Origin: Candidatus Bathycorpusculum sp. | GTDB lineage: Archaea; Thermoproteota; Bathyarchaeia; Bathyarchaeales; Bathycorpusculaceae | Assembly: GCA_009778385.1 (NCBI GenBank) | Contig: WRJX01000104.1 | Location: 1 to 64,000, forward strand | Direction of reading: 5' to 3' | Length of the DNA stretch: 64,000 nt | Shown here: positions 1 to 7,748 of the stretch, piece after piece | How the letters are laid out: every line of letters starts with the position of its first letter | Numbering within the stretch: position 1 is the first letter of the stretch | Translations under genes and position numbers: made by a program | The notes under the pieces: generated by a model | Databases searched by the model: none | The model's input: only the letters and a program-made list of their open reading frames with translations | What the model was told of the DNA's origin: nothing

Positions 1-1
1 A

Positions 2-193
2 TTGCTCTTTTCCACACTTTGGGCACTTCATAACTATTCTGCATACAAAAGGTTAAACTGTTTTATAATCCTTTTTACAACACTCTCCGAGCTTGATAGC
101 AGAATAGACAAAGACCTTGCAGAAGAAGACCTATACGATGCAATTGATTGTGCATGCAATGACGGAGCAGAAGAAACAAAAATGCGATACTAG
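2..193 (+). CDS. Hypothetical ORF at window edge, possibly a C-terminal fragment
   Basis: The frame is open to the left edge, so this may be the end of a longer gene. The last 30 residues are acidic and hydrophilic (DLAEEDLYDAIDCACND), and the earlier part is hydrophobic. It stops 15 nt before the next ORF on the same strand, which would fit a short operon in the integrated element. I recognise no family, and it could be non-coding. Confidence 0.25.
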   Translation: MLFSTLWALHNYSAYKRLNCFIILFTTLSELDSRIDKDLAEEDLYDAIDCACNDGAEETKMRY

Positions 194-208
194 CATATGT
201 TCCAATAA

Positions 209-538
209 TTGAGTAGGGAAAGAATCGAAATGACGATGTTGTCCCTCCTCAAGAAGACACCAGACATAAGTACGAGAGACTTAGCAAGGAAGGCTGGATG
301 CAGTGCAACTAAAGCTCGTTATTACAAAAACGTTGCAGTTCGTCATGGATGGATAGAGGGGACATCAACAGTGAAGGGTAAAGATGGAAAACTTTACGAT
401 GTAACCAAAACGGGAATCGTGTCTGATTCTGGAGCGTGTCAGGTGCGCACCGCGCGCACGTGTGATAATAAAATACGACTGCCAGAAGAGGAACAGCTAA
501 GACTCGACCACAACCCAGTAACAATCAAAGATTGGTGA
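209..538 (+). CDS. Small helix-turn-helix protein of the integrated element
   Basis: A 109-residue protein from a TTG start; an ATG at 230 is an equally good start. Residues 10-55 read as a winged helix-turn-helix: a helix with LLKKTPDIS, then TRDLARKAGCSATKARYYKN as helix-turn-recognition helix, then a wing near HGWIEGTSTVKG. The C-terminal half is polar and of unknown function. Small HTH proteins of this kind usually control gene expression or copy number in archaeal plasmids and viruses. The DNA target is unknown. The inverted repeat at 748-790 is a nearby candidate, but that link is inference. Confidence 0.6.
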   Translation: MSRERIEMTMLSLLKKTPDISTRDLARKAGCSATKARYYKNVAVRHGWIEGTSTVKGKDGKLYDVTKTGIVSDSGACQVRTARTCDNKIRLPEEEQLRLDHNPVTIKDW

Positions 539-747
539 CTCATCCATTAAATAGTAAATCAAGCACATGAGCCACCATTGACAGTTCTGAAGAGAAATAC
601 AACATCTAAAGCCCCTGAACAAAGTTCTACATCACACATCAAGTTTCTTACTCTCCAGAAGACAGCAATGACTCACAAAGCAAGCTTGCAGTGAATAGAG
701 AGACAAACACTGTAGACTAAAACTATTACTAATAACAATAAGACTAC
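539..747. other. AT-rich intergenic region of the integrated element
   Basis: I see no ORF with coding character between the HTH gene and the inverted repeat. The sequence is rich in CTA/ACT-type words, including several short runs of ACTA, but has no clear tandem repeat. Confidence 0.4.
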
Positions 748-790
748 TCTCTATAAGTGACTACTCAAAAGATACTAAACACTATAGAGA
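748..790. repeat. Imperfect inverted repeat upstream of the 876 gene
   Basis: The left arm at 748-759 reads TCTCTATAAGTG and the right arm at 780-790 reads CACTATAGAGA. The arms are complementary except for one unpaired A, and a spacer of about 20 nt separates them. A small GAGA/TCTC palindrome overlaps the right arm (787-797). The repeat ends about 85 nt before the start codon at 876. It could be an operator, an iteron-like origin element or a recombination accessory site. Confidence 0.5.
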
Positions 791-875
791 CAATCTCTGA
801 CTAATGTCATTACCCTCTTTTATGAAAACAGTCTTTAATGATTATGTAGATAACAATGAATAGTGGGGCAGCATC

Positions 876-1148
876 ATGAACATTTTAAACAGGATTAAGA
901 AGGCATTAGGATATACAACAAAAACAGTTGATACCCCTAAAGCAACAATTACTGTAGTCGATGGTAAAGCATCAGTAGTTAAGATTGATAGTGTAGGTAC
1001 AGAGTTTACTACCACAACAAACGTTAAGGCAACAGTAAAGAAGACAGAAAACATCAAACACAAGAAGACAGTGATGTTTGATGATGACGATGAAGAATTT
1101 GAAGACACCACACAAAATGAAGTAGAAGCTGGAGAATATTACTTCTAA
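876..1148 (+). CDS. Small hypothetical protein with acidic C-terminus
   Basis: A 90-residue ORF with an ATG start; a GGGG run about 10 nt upstream may act as ribosome binding site. The N-terminus is basic and amphipathic (NILNRIKKALGY), the middle is Thr/Val/Lys-rich and probably beta-stranded or disordered, and residues 70-85 are strongly acidic (DDDDEEFED). I recognise no family. Its position between the HTH gene and the integrase makes it an accessory gene of the element. The antisense ORF in the same place is Ser/Val/Phe-rich and looks like a shadow. Confidence 0.5.
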   Translation: MNILNRIKKALGYTTKTVDTPKATITVVDGKASVVKIDSVGTEFTTTTNVKATVKKTENIKHKKTVMFDDDDEEFEDTTQNEVEAGEYYF

Positions 1149-1201
1149 GTTTTCATGTGACTAAGTCGGTATGGCTTAATCATTCCATGAAAGAAACTTT
1201 G

Positions 1202-1468
1202 TTAATTTTTAAGACAAACATAGAAGGTGGAAACAGACAGAACCACAAAGAACAGTATAGAGAGAGGATAAGACATCATAAGTTGGTACGGTCCACTGAA
1301 TGGAGAAAGTATCACGGAATTAAAGAACAAACTTATTCCTAATGATTGTCCATAGATGAATGCATGCTTAACACTCACATCAGTGAGAAGCGTGTAAAAG
1401 CTGTAAACAAATGCAAAGAAAATGTAATATGTAACAAATGCTGTGAATAGTTTAGTTTTTCTGTTCAT
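1202..1468 (-). CDS. Small predicted membrane protein
   Basis: An 88-residue ORF with three hydrophobic stretches, near residues 8-27, 38-54 and 66-84, joined by short polar loops; the N-terminus is basic (NRKTK). Such proteins are common in archaeal viruses and plasmids. The coding strand is not certain, because an opposite 61-residue Arg/His/Lys-rich ORF overlaps at 1157-1342. The same strand carries the integrase further right. Function unknown. Confidence 0.35.
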   Translation of the reverse strand: MNRKTKLFTAFVTYYIFFAFVYSFYTLLTDVSVKHAFIYGQSLGISLFFNSVILSPFSGPYQLMMSYPLSILFFVVLSVSTFYVCLKN

Positions 1469-1603
1469 TTCTAATCAGTCCTAATATACACTTTTTATGT
1501 TTTTCAAATCTAACTCAACATTGTAACTCTTTGTCACACTTTCAAGTTTTACGTCCTTAACGTTCAATACTTATTGTAATTAATAGTTTTGCATCTTAAG
1601 TTT

Positions 1604-2512
1604 CTATACACTAAACAAAGTCTTCTCTAAGTTTTCTTGGATAGACAACACTTGACTACTAAATGATTTCATGTCCTCAGCAAGGTAATGTCTACAGAAT
1701 ACACTCTTAGGAACTCTACCTGACAGGACATCAATAAGTTCAGAGATTATGTTATGTTTTCTTAGGTAAGTGTTATTGTAACTTCTGAGTTCTTTAAGTC
1801 TAATCTTAATTTTATGCCTTATGAATCTACAATGAATAGCATTGTAAGTTACTGGTTGACTGTTACATATTTCATTGATAAAATGTTGGGATACAAAACT
1901 GATGTAAGCATTCTTTGTGTTCCTAAGAAAAACTTTACCATACCTAAAATGTTCTAAAACATGCATGTCCTCATTATAGTATTCTCCAAGTTTTCCACTA
2001 TTGTTTAGATTGATTATCATGTTAAAAGATTCTATTCCCTCACCCTTCCTTAGACCAGTCACAGCCAAGAATCTAAGGAACAAAAATTCATTGACGCTAA
2101 GATATGGATGTATCTCTTTGATGTAATCTGGAAGAGTATCATGTTTATGGTTAAAGATTGCAAGAAACCCGTTAAAGGCTGTATCTTCTGTAGTCCACTT
2201 GATGCCATAATTCTTTAACTTAGCCTTATACACATCATAGCAACCAAGATACTTAGATAAACAAATCATTGCCTTCATGATGTTCCTCCTTTTAGACTCT
2301 TGCAGTAAAAGAAACTTGGATGGGTTAGTTAGAAACTCATAGTATTTCTTGGTATAATTCAACTGAGCCTTAGCATATTTCTTGTTGGGATATCTCTTAG
2401 ATAGATACAACTCATAATCTGCTAAGTTGGGAATCAAACTACTGGGAATAACACTGTTTAATTCGAGCTTGTTATTGGCGGACGAGGAGGGATTTGAACC
2501 CTCGACCCCCAA
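1604..2512 (-). CDS. int: Tyrosine recombinase (SSV-type archaeal integrase)
   Basis: Site-specific integrase expected to insert and excise the element at the tRNA. The catalytic tyrosine-recombinase residues are visible: R155 in GLRKGE, K200 in RNTKNAY, R243 in KELRSY, and the archaeal signature GRVPKSVFCRHYL with H275 and nucleophile Y276. Residues 30-130 form the helical core-binding domain. At about 300 residues it is near full length for the family, so it is not split the way SSV int genes are after integration. The frame opens at a TTG within the tRNA T-arm region, so the first 12 residues are translated tRNA. A TTG at 2437 is the next in-frame option. Confidence 0.85.
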   Translation of the reverse strand: MGVEGSNPSSSANNKLELNSVIPSSLIPNLADYELYLSKRYPNKKYAKAQLNYTKKYYEFLTNPSKFLLLQESKRRNIMKAMICLSKYLGCYDVYKAKLKNYGIKWTTEDTAFNGFLAIFNHKHDTLPDYIKEIHPYLSVNEFLFLRFLAVTGLRKGEGIESFNMIINLNNSGKLGEYYNEDMHVLEHFRYGKVFLRNTKNAYISFVSQHFINEICNSQPVTYNAIHCRFIRHKIKIRLKELRSYNNTYLRKHNIISELIDVLSGRVPKSVFCRHYLAEDMKSFSSQVLSIQENLEKTLFSV

Positions 2513-2619
2513 CTTAGGAGGCTGGTGCTCTATCCGACACCCCTAAGCTACAACTCTCGACCCCATTAGAGCCAAGCCAAAATAGCCAGATGGATGCATC
2601 CGTACTGAGCTACTCGCCC
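2476..2619 (-). tRNA. tRNA-Arg(CCT) with a 66-nt D-loop insert; integration site
   Basis: The cloverleaf reads on the minus strand. Acceptor GGGCGAG pairs with CTCGTCC, the discriminator is G and CCA is encoded. The D-stem is GCTC/GAGC, the anticodon arm is CCAGC-CTCCTAA-GTTGG (anticodon CCT), and the T-arm is GAGGG-TTCAAAT-CCCTC. The D-loop is interrupted by about 66 nt flanked by direct copies of CGGAT (ending at 2598 and 2532). Removing one copy plus the insert leaves a normal 75-nt tRNA with D-loop AGTACGGATA. Archaeal tRNA introns at non-canonical sites are known and are cut by the splicing endonuclease. The integrase frame starts in this gene. Confidence 0.85.
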
Positions 2620-3372
2620 ACTTTTCATATTTAGCACTGAGTAAGTTCATTGGGCGTTATAACTTTAACGTTCAACCGGTCAAGTAATTACAAGTTTCAA
2701 AATAACTACTTACAGACTTTTTTTATGGCGAGTTTAAATAGGTCCAAAAAATAATCAAATTCTCTTCCAGCTAATCACCTAATAAGTTAATTAGGCAAAA
2801 GGTTTTTCATTTCACTTCAATGAAAACTTCTTTATGAGGTTTAGCTAAGAGTAATATGGAAAGTTTGCATCTTTGCCATATATTCTTCGAAAAGTACACA
2901 AACGAAATTATCACATACCCATTGATACCAATGTAAAACATGTATTTATAAGGAGAATTGTGGGCGTTTTGTGACAGCATAATATTATATTTAATGTAGA
3001 GAACAATATTTTGTGCCAAGTTGAGGAACACGCTCTACGGTGGCATTGTTAACTAGTTTCAAAAACTGCTAATGATAAATTTGGCGATTGTATCAAAAAA
3101 GGAGTCAATAGTAGAGTAGTGAAACAAGTCTTTGCGTGCGTGGGGTTTAGGCTCAACTTGGCAACCTATTTTTAATAGAAGAAATGTTGCCATTAGTTTG
3201 TTGTATAGTAATCGCTTTAGCCTCACACGTTAATCTTTGTTAGAAAGTTTGTGTGGATAGTTTATTTAGAGAAGTGTTTTCCAAAATAAAAAATATCGCA
3301 GGCAAGTTAGTGTAACCACTGATAGCTGTAAAATAGAAGGAGGCAAAATATTTTGCTTAACTGTAGAAATTG
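2620..3372. other. Intergenic region, no supported gene
   Basis: About 750 nt between the tRNA and the DUF1801 gene. It starts with the presumed tRNA promoter: an AT-rich box near 2650-2656 reads TTATAAC on the minus strand. A 74-residue minus-strand ORF at 2807-3031 has no convincing coding character. I see no tRNA, hairpin terminator or repeat. Confidence 0.4.
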
Positions 3373-3759
3373 TTATGCAGGTGTTTCTGGGTACTGTTTA
3401 AGCCAGATTCTTTTAGCATCGTGAAGTAAGCGGGTAATTTCAGACTGATATTTTTCGAAGTTGTTTACTTCAACATGTTGAACACACTTGTTCTTTTCTT
3501 TTATACCATGACTTTTTAGAAACATTGAATCAAGTGAAACTCCCAAAGCGAATTCTACGTCTACATGACCATTTGCGTGGGTTAACCAAACAAAGTCTTT
3601 TCCATCAAGAACATATGTAATATTACCGCGCCGGATGATTTCTGTTGCTTCCGGAATAATACTTTGAATCAAGCTTTGAATTTTCTGGGTTGTTTGCCGC
3701 TGCGTTTCATCAAGACTTTCTAAAACTTCTTCAAGGGTCCTTTTTTTGTTGTTTCCCAT
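3373..3759 (-). CDS. DUF1801 (YdhG-like) domain protein
   Basis: A 128-residue cytosolic protein of the DUF1801/YdhG superfamily, a small SHS2-like fold. The typical layout is visible: an N-terminal helix (TLEEVLESLDETQRQTTQKI), the IIRRGNITYVLDGKDFVWLTHANGHVDVEF-type beta core at residues 40-70, and a C-terminal helix after YQSEITRLLHDAKRIW. The family has no firmly assigned biochemical role. The gene stands alone. A 7-bp hairpin lies about 50 nt upstream of its start and could be part of its leader. Confidence 0.7.
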   Translation of the reverse strand: MGNNKKRTLEEVLESLDETQRQTTQKIQSLIQSIIPEATEIIRRGNITYVLDGKDFVWLTHANGHVDVEFALGVSLDSMFLKSHGIKEKNKCVQHVEVNNFEKYQSEITRLLHDAKRIWLKQYPETPA

Positions 3760-3808
3760 AAATAATAATTGATAATACCGGCTTTAAAACATTCATAAAA
3801 AACCGCAT

Positions 3809-3825
3809 CATCGGCTACGCCGATG
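3809..3825. repeat. Short perfect hairpin
   Basis: CATCGGC, a 3-nt loop TAC, then GCCGATG: a perfect 7-bp stem in an AT-rich region, 50-66 nt upstream of the DUF1801 start. It could shape the leader RNA or be a protein binding palindrome. Confidence 0.45.
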
Positions 3826-3955
3826 CTGGAAGAATTATGAACACACAAAATGTTTTCATGAGAAATCAAAATACCCAACAACCCAATACATACTCCAATA
3901 CACAACATAAAAAAACATAGACTGTTGGAAGCGTAACATAAAAGGAGATTAAATA

Positions 3956-4018
3956 TTGTTGGAAGCGAAAACAAAAATAAGTTGTAGGTCACTTTTCATT
4001 GGCGATACTTATGCTTAA
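3956..4018 (+). CDS. Possible 20-residue upstream ORF overlapping the Tan1 start
   Basis: A TTG codon 8 nt after a good GGAG motif (3944-3947) opens a 21-codon frame that ends at 4016-4018, just inside the Tan1-like gene, whose ATG is at 4011. The overlap would suit translational coupling. The word TGTTGGAAGCG occurs at 3923 and again at 3957. The peptide has no recognisable function and may not be made. Confidence 0.25.
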   Translation: MLEAKTKISCRSLFIGDTYA

Positions 4019-4538
4019 AGACTTCAACCTGTTAGCTTCAACAGCTCGTGGAAATGAACGTGCCATGGTTAACGAAATTTTGTTTCTGCTAAAAAACCAT
4101 CTTGGCGACCAAGAAGCGGTAGCAGTTAAAACTGGTGTACGGGGCATTATTGTTGCTAAAACCAGCTTGAATCCCTATGAGGTTGTTGAAAAGTTTCATA
4201 GCTTACTTAGTGAGCGCCCTTACGAGTTTCGATTCGCGTTACGTATTATGCCAATTGAGCGTGTTGTGCCAACGGATTTGGAGTCAATAAAACAGGTGGC
4301 TTTTGAGCTTGCATCTCGTATTGGCGAAAATGAAACATATCGAATTACAATTGAAAAACGGTTTACCACACTTCATTCAACAGATATTATTTCTGCAGTT
4401 GCTACCGAAATTCAACGTAAAGCAGACATGAAAAACCCAAACAAAATCTTGCTCATCGAAGTAATGGGTGCTGTAACGGGAATTTCATTGGTTAACCCCG
4501 ATGGGATTATATCAGTTATGAAAGAAAAGATGATTTAA
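4011..4538 (+). CDS. THUMP-domain protein, Tan1-like tRNA acetylation adaptor
   Basis: A 175-residue protein. The N-terminus (MLKDFNLLASTARGNERAM) and the following domain match the THUMP/Tan1 family, which binds tRNA and in eukaryotes presents it for N4-acetylcytidine formation at position 12. THUMP features are GIIVAKTSLNPYEVVEKFHSLL, the RIMPIERVV strand, and the C-terminal ILLIEVMGAVTGISLV segment. The frame is open 12 nt upstream to a TTG, but family members begin at the MLKDF-type start, so ATG 4011 is preferred. Its stop overlaps that of the convergent Cgi121 gene. Confidence 0.8.
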   Translation: MLKDFNLLASTARGNERAMVNEILFLLKNHLGDQEAVAVKTGVRGIIVAKTSLNPYEVVEKFHSLLSERPYEFRFALRIMPIERVVPTDLESIKQVAFELASRIGENETYRITIEKRFTTLHSTDIISAVATEIQRKADMKNPNKILLIEVMGAVTGISLVNPDGIISVMKEKMI

Positions 4539-5101
4539 AGCTTTGTAGCTAACAAAGCAACCTTTTCAATTACTAAATCTACAAGAGCCAAATCATCGCC
4601 TCTACTTTTTGCTGCCACTTCAATCATTGACGGGGTTATGTTAAAGGCTTGCTTGATTTGACTGGACTTTTTTGGCGTTAAATCCAACACGGCATCACAA
4701 GGTTCTGCTTGCAAACTAACAGATAAATCATTAAGGGCAGCTTTAACCTGTTTAGCATTTTCCCCGATTATAGTTACTGCCATCTCAGATATATCAGATT
4801 TTAAGCCGATTATTTGAAGTGCCTTCTGTATCTGATGCTGTGATGAAGCATACAACAGGGTTTCCATTGCCAAGCTCTTTGAAAAGTTGGTATGGTTTTT
4901 AAATGCATAGAGTGCATTTAGAACAGCAAAGTAGAGATGTTCATGGGTAGCAATTAAGGTAGAATTAAAGAATTGAATCCAAACTTTTTGTGGTTTGGCT
5001 TTACGGTTATCTTTGAGGTAAGCATCTGCCTGTTTAAATGAGATCTCTTTAAATCCTGTGATTTCAGCATAAAAATTGAATTCTTCAAAGAAATGTATCA
5101 T
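4535..5101 (-). CDS. cgi121: KEOPS complex subunit Cgi121
   Basis: Cgi121/TPRKB family protein of about 188 residues, a subunit of KEOPS, which makes t6A37 on ANN-decoding tRNAs; Cgi121 recruits tRNA through its 3' end. The family segment FNSTLIATHEHLYFAVLNAL followed by NFSKSLAMETLLYASSQHQIQKALQIIGL is plain, as is the C-terminal region around SMIEVAAKSRGDDLALVDLVIEKVALL. The start ATG at 5101 has a GGAG about 10 nt upstream; a longer frame would overlap the upstream gene. It lies 13 nt downstream of the phosphoribosyltransferase and is probably co-transcribed with it. Confidence 0.85.
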   Translation of the reverse strand: MIHFFEEFNFYAEITGFKEISFKQADAYLKDNRKAKPQKVWIQFFNSTLIATHEHLYFAVLNALYAFKNHTNFSKSLAMETLLYASSQHQIQKALQIIGLKSDISEMAVTIIGENAKQVKAALNDLSVSLQAEPCDAVLDLTPKKSSQIKQAFNITPSMIEVAAKSRGDDLALVDLVIEKVALLATKL

Positions 5102-5114
5102 CAGGTTGTGGCTC

Positions 5115-5696
5115 CTACAAGGTTTTAAGAATCTGTTCAAAAAGTTGTTTAGGCAAGCCAGCTTTAACTAGTTTAGCAAATTCATTATTTGCGGCTCGTT
5201 TGTCGTTATGTTTTTGAAGTATACTTTGTAGGGTTTCTTTGATTTCCCATGGAAAGACTACCCAATTGTTGGTAGTTTTCTCAACGTAGTCCGGTGGAAT
5301 TTGGGTTGTTGTTTTTGTGTATAAGGTGGCAATTTTTATTTCTGTTGCACCTTTTTCGGTAAGGTGTTGTTTTGCGATTTTTAGGCTTTGTCCTGAGTCA
5401 GAGATGTCATCGACTATAAGGATTTTTTTGCCGTTTACTGGAACAGTTAGAGGTTGCTTAAGTGTAGGTTGTATGTTTGGTTGAGCTATATCTAGGTAGA
5501 ATTCGATTCTGATTGTGGTGGTAATTTGGGTTTTAAGTAGGTCTGTTAGGATGCTTGCGGGGATTATACCGCCTCGGGCTATACCGACTATGATGTCGGG
5601 TTGATAACGATTTTTATGGATTTTTTCTGATTGTTCTAGTAGCATTTCGTATATTTGGTTCCATGTTGGTACTTCGTATTCAATGGGGTTTGCCAA
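5115..5696 (-). CDS. Purine-type phosphoribosyltransferase
   Basis: A 193-residue type I PRTase. The PRPP-binding loop ILIVDDISDSGQSL lies near residues 91-104, and the early strand with IIVGIARGGIIPASIL near 35-50 is typical of hypoxanthine/xanthine-guanine phosphoribosyltransferases in archaea. It would salvage a purine base with PRPP. The C-terminal 40 residues after PWEIKETL are helical and lie beyond the usual catalytic core. It leads a two-gene operon with Cgi121. The exact base specificity cannot be read from the sequence. Confidence 0.8.
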   Translation of the reverse strand: MANPIEYEVPTWNQIYEMLLEQSEKIHKNRYQPDIIVGIARGGIIPASILTDLLKTQITTTIRIEFYLDIAQPNIQPTLKQPLTVPVNGKKILIVDDISDSGQSLKIAKQHLTEKGATEIKIATLYTKTTTQIPPDYVEKTTNNWVVFPWEIKETLQSILQKHNDKRAANNEFAKLVKAGLPKQLFEQILKTL

Positions 5697-6030
5697 GGAT
5701 TTGCCTCATATGTGGATATCTTAGCTGGTTATAAAAGGATGCTTTGGAGGATGGATGGTTATACAGGCATTTGGCACTGAAAAAGGCAAACGCAAATAAG
5801 GAAGTTATTGCTATTAATATCCAAATAAAAATTGTTACTATTCAGTAAACGTTTAAGCACACTCGAAAACCGACTTATTCCCATATTTTGCTTATTCGTT
5901 TATAAATGTAACAAAAGATATATAAATAAAGCGTCTGCAGACATATATCGTAATTTGAAATACAGCCTTTAAATTAAGCTGAAGATACGCATATAGTAAG
6001 TATAAAAAATCAGGTCGTGAAAGTAAAGAT
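5697..6030. other. Divergent promoter region
   Basis: About 330 nt between the PRTase and the winged-helix gene, which point away from each other. It holds AT-rich TATA-like stretches, for example TATATAAATAAA near 5917-5928 and TTATAAAAGG near 5729-5738, but no ORF or RNA that I can support. Confidence 0.4.
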
Positions 6031-6366
6031 ATGAAAAGTAATGAAATTGAAGAAAAAGTTAAACATATCCTAACAAACCCAAAATTTTCAGCAATAAAAA
6101 CGGTTCTTGAAAAAGACCACGCCATCGACTGTCTACTACTGCTCTACATGGACAAAGGAAAATGGAAAGATGCCAAAGAATTCATGAGACAAAACAAACT
6201 CACACTAAGCGATGGCACATTCAGAGCTCGAATGATTGAAATCGAAAGCCTAGGCCTAGCCAAAAGTGGACGCATAGACCCTCTAAAGAAATACTACCTC
6301 AAAACAGAATTAGGCGAAAAAGTAGCAAAGCTTCTAATCGAACTCTTCGACGAATTAGAAGCCTAA
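6031..6366 (+). CDS. Winged-helix transcriptional regulator
   Basis: A 111-residue protein with a single wHTH. Residues 22-45 contain a helix (LEKDHAIDCLLLLYMDKGKW), residues 60-85 a turn and recognition helix (LSDGTFRARMIEIESLGLAKS), then a wing (GRIDPLKKYYLKTELGEKVAKLL). This resembles small archaeal HxlR/PadR-like regulators. It is monocistronic and followed by a T-rich run. Targets and ligand are unknown. Confidence 0.65.
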   Translation: MKSNEIEEKVKHILTNPKFSAIKTVLEKDHAIDCLLLLYMDKGKWKDAKEFMRQNKLTLSDGTFRARMIEIESLGLAKSGRIDPLKKYYLKTELGEKVAKLLIELFDELEA

Positions 6367-6380
6367 CCTTTCTTTTTTAT
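6367..6380 (+). terminator. T-rich terminator
   Basis: CCTTTCTTTTTTA directly after the stop codon of the winged-helix gene, the usual oligo-T form of an archaeal terminator. Confidence 0.4.
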
Positions 6381-6668
6381 TGTCTCTATCGGCTCTCTAA
6401 AACAGAAGCTTTTTCTATTCTCTAAAACCTATTTTGTTTTCACCCTTTTTTATTGCCCATCTTTAGTTTATCAAATTATCTCAGGATCTTGAGTGTATGT
6501 TTTAAAATAAATTGGAAAAACATAATCGCTATTTTCAGCCATATGAATTCAACAGGGAAAATTAAGTAGCAGAATAGAGACTTAATTTTCTGTACACTAG
6601 TTTTGGCATTAAATTAGCATAACCTTATATTTTGAGTTTGAGCTTCCTTGCTTTAGAGGAACCTGACA
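6381..6668. other. Intergenic region upstream of the serine operon
   Basis: No ORF. A TATA-like stretch, CCTTATATTTTGAG (near 6622-6635), and a GAGG about 11 nt before the ATG at 6669 probably drive and start the serine operon. Confidence 0.4.
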
Positions 6669-7748
6669 ATGCATAAAAAACTTCTAATCCCCGGACCAAC
6701 AGAAGTTAGTAAAGAAATTCTAGAAGAACAAGCTCGTTATCTTATAGGTCATCGAGAAAAAGAGTTCTCGACAATGTATGGAGGAATCACTGATAAATTA
6801 ACCAAATTCTTCCAGTTAACACCAGACATCAAACCAACTATAACCACTGGGTCAGGCACATTATGGTTTGATATTGTAGCTAGAAGTGTAGTAAAACAAA
6901 AGGCGCTCGCATGCGTAAATGGCGCTTTTTCAAAAAGAGCGGCTCAAACACTTCAGGCATGTGGCAAAGAAACCGATATACTTGAAGTAGAAATGGGTAA
7001 AGCCATTAAGCCAGATATGGTTGCAGAAAAACTTGAAAATGGTGGATATGACACCGTCACCATCTGTCATAATGAAACATCCACGGGTGTTCGTAGCCCC
7101 ATTAAAGAAATTGCACAAATGATACGCAAGGACTATCCAGATGTCATCTTAGCAGTTGATGCAGTATCATCATTAGCTGGAGATAAGCTTATTCCTTCAG
7201 AGATCGGTTGTGATGTTATATTTAGTTCTACACAAAAATGCTTTGCTTTGCCGCCAGGCTTAGCAATTGGGCTAGTCAATGACCGCGCGATTGAGCGGGC
7301 AAAAACAGTGCCAAACCGTGGTGCATATACGGACATGGTTGATATTTTTGAGTTTGAAAAAAAACATCAAACACCATTTACACCAAACATAAGTTTACTA
7401 TATGCACTAGACAAGCGTATGGATCTTTTGCTTGCTGAAACCTATGACAAAGTCTATCAACGTCATCTTGACATGGCAAACTATACACAAGAATGGGCAA
7501 AGAAACACTTTGCAATGTTCCCAGAACAGGGTTATGAATCAATCACTGTTAGCTGCATAAATAACACTCAAAATAAAGACATTGGAGCATTGAGCCAACA
7601 ACTTGCAGAAAGAGGTTACCTGATTTCCGCAGGTTATGGTAAACTGGCAGATAAAACCTTCCGCATTGGCCACATGGGTGAATGGAATCTTGAGGGTATA
7701 AAACAGGTTATCAGCCTAATTGATGAGATTTGGAGAATTGGTAAGTGA
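6669..7748 (+). CDS. Class V aminotransferase (serine-pyruvate / phosphoserine type)
   Basis: A 359-residue PLP enzyme of the alanine-glyoxylate/serine-pyruvate aminotransferase family. Visible motifs are LIPGPTEVS at residues 6-14, the PLP phosphate loop TTGSGT at 59-64, the aspartate in AVDAVSSL at 164, and the Schiff-base lysine K190 in SSTQKCFALPPG. In archaea lacking a classical SerC, this family makes phosphoserine from 3-phosphohydroxypyruvate. It overlaps serA by 4 nt (GTGA), so the two are translationally coupled, which supports the serine role over glyoxylate metabolism. Confidence 0.85.
   Translation: MHKKLLIPGPTEVSKEILEEQARYLIGHREKEFSTMYGGITDKLTKFFQLTPDIKPTITTGSGTLWFDIVARSVVKQKALACVNGAFSKRAAQTLQACGKETDILEVEMGKAIKPDMVAEKLENGGYDTVTICHNETSTGVRSPIKEIAQMIRKDYPDVILAVDAVSSLAGDKLIPSEIGCDVIFSSTQKCFALPPGLAIGLVNDRAIERAKTVPNRGAYTDMVDIFEFEKKHQTPFTPNISLLYALDKRMDLLLAETYDKVYQRHLDMANYTQEWAKKHFAMFPEQGYESITVSCINNTQNKDIGALSQQLAERGYLISAGYGKLADKTFRIGHMGEWNLEGIKQVISLIDEIWRIGK

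Larger units (their letters stand above)
1..2512. mobile_element. Integrated element, tRNA-proximal end (partial)
   Basis: The stretch from the window start to the 3' half of tRNA-Arg looks like one end of an integrated archaeal element. It has a tyrosine integrase abutting and reading out of the tRNA, short ORFs without recognisable chromosomal functions, a small HTH protein, and an inverted repeat. The tRNA 3' end would be the attachment site. The other end, where a copy of the tRNA 3' end should recur, lies outside the window, so the size and type of the element (plasmid, virus or ICE) cannot be judged. Confidence 0.6.

Noticed and set aside
2807-3031. 74-residue minus-strand ORF between the tRNA and DUF1801
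   Set aside because: Composition is Ile/Tyr/Asn-rich with no recognisable domain, no good ribosome binding site and no partner; probably chance in AT-rich DNA.
3720-3992. 90-residue hydrophobic ORF overlapping the start of the DUF1801 gene
   Set aside because: Overlaps a real gene in another frame and its promoter region; hydrophobicity is the usual product of AT-rich minus-strand frames.
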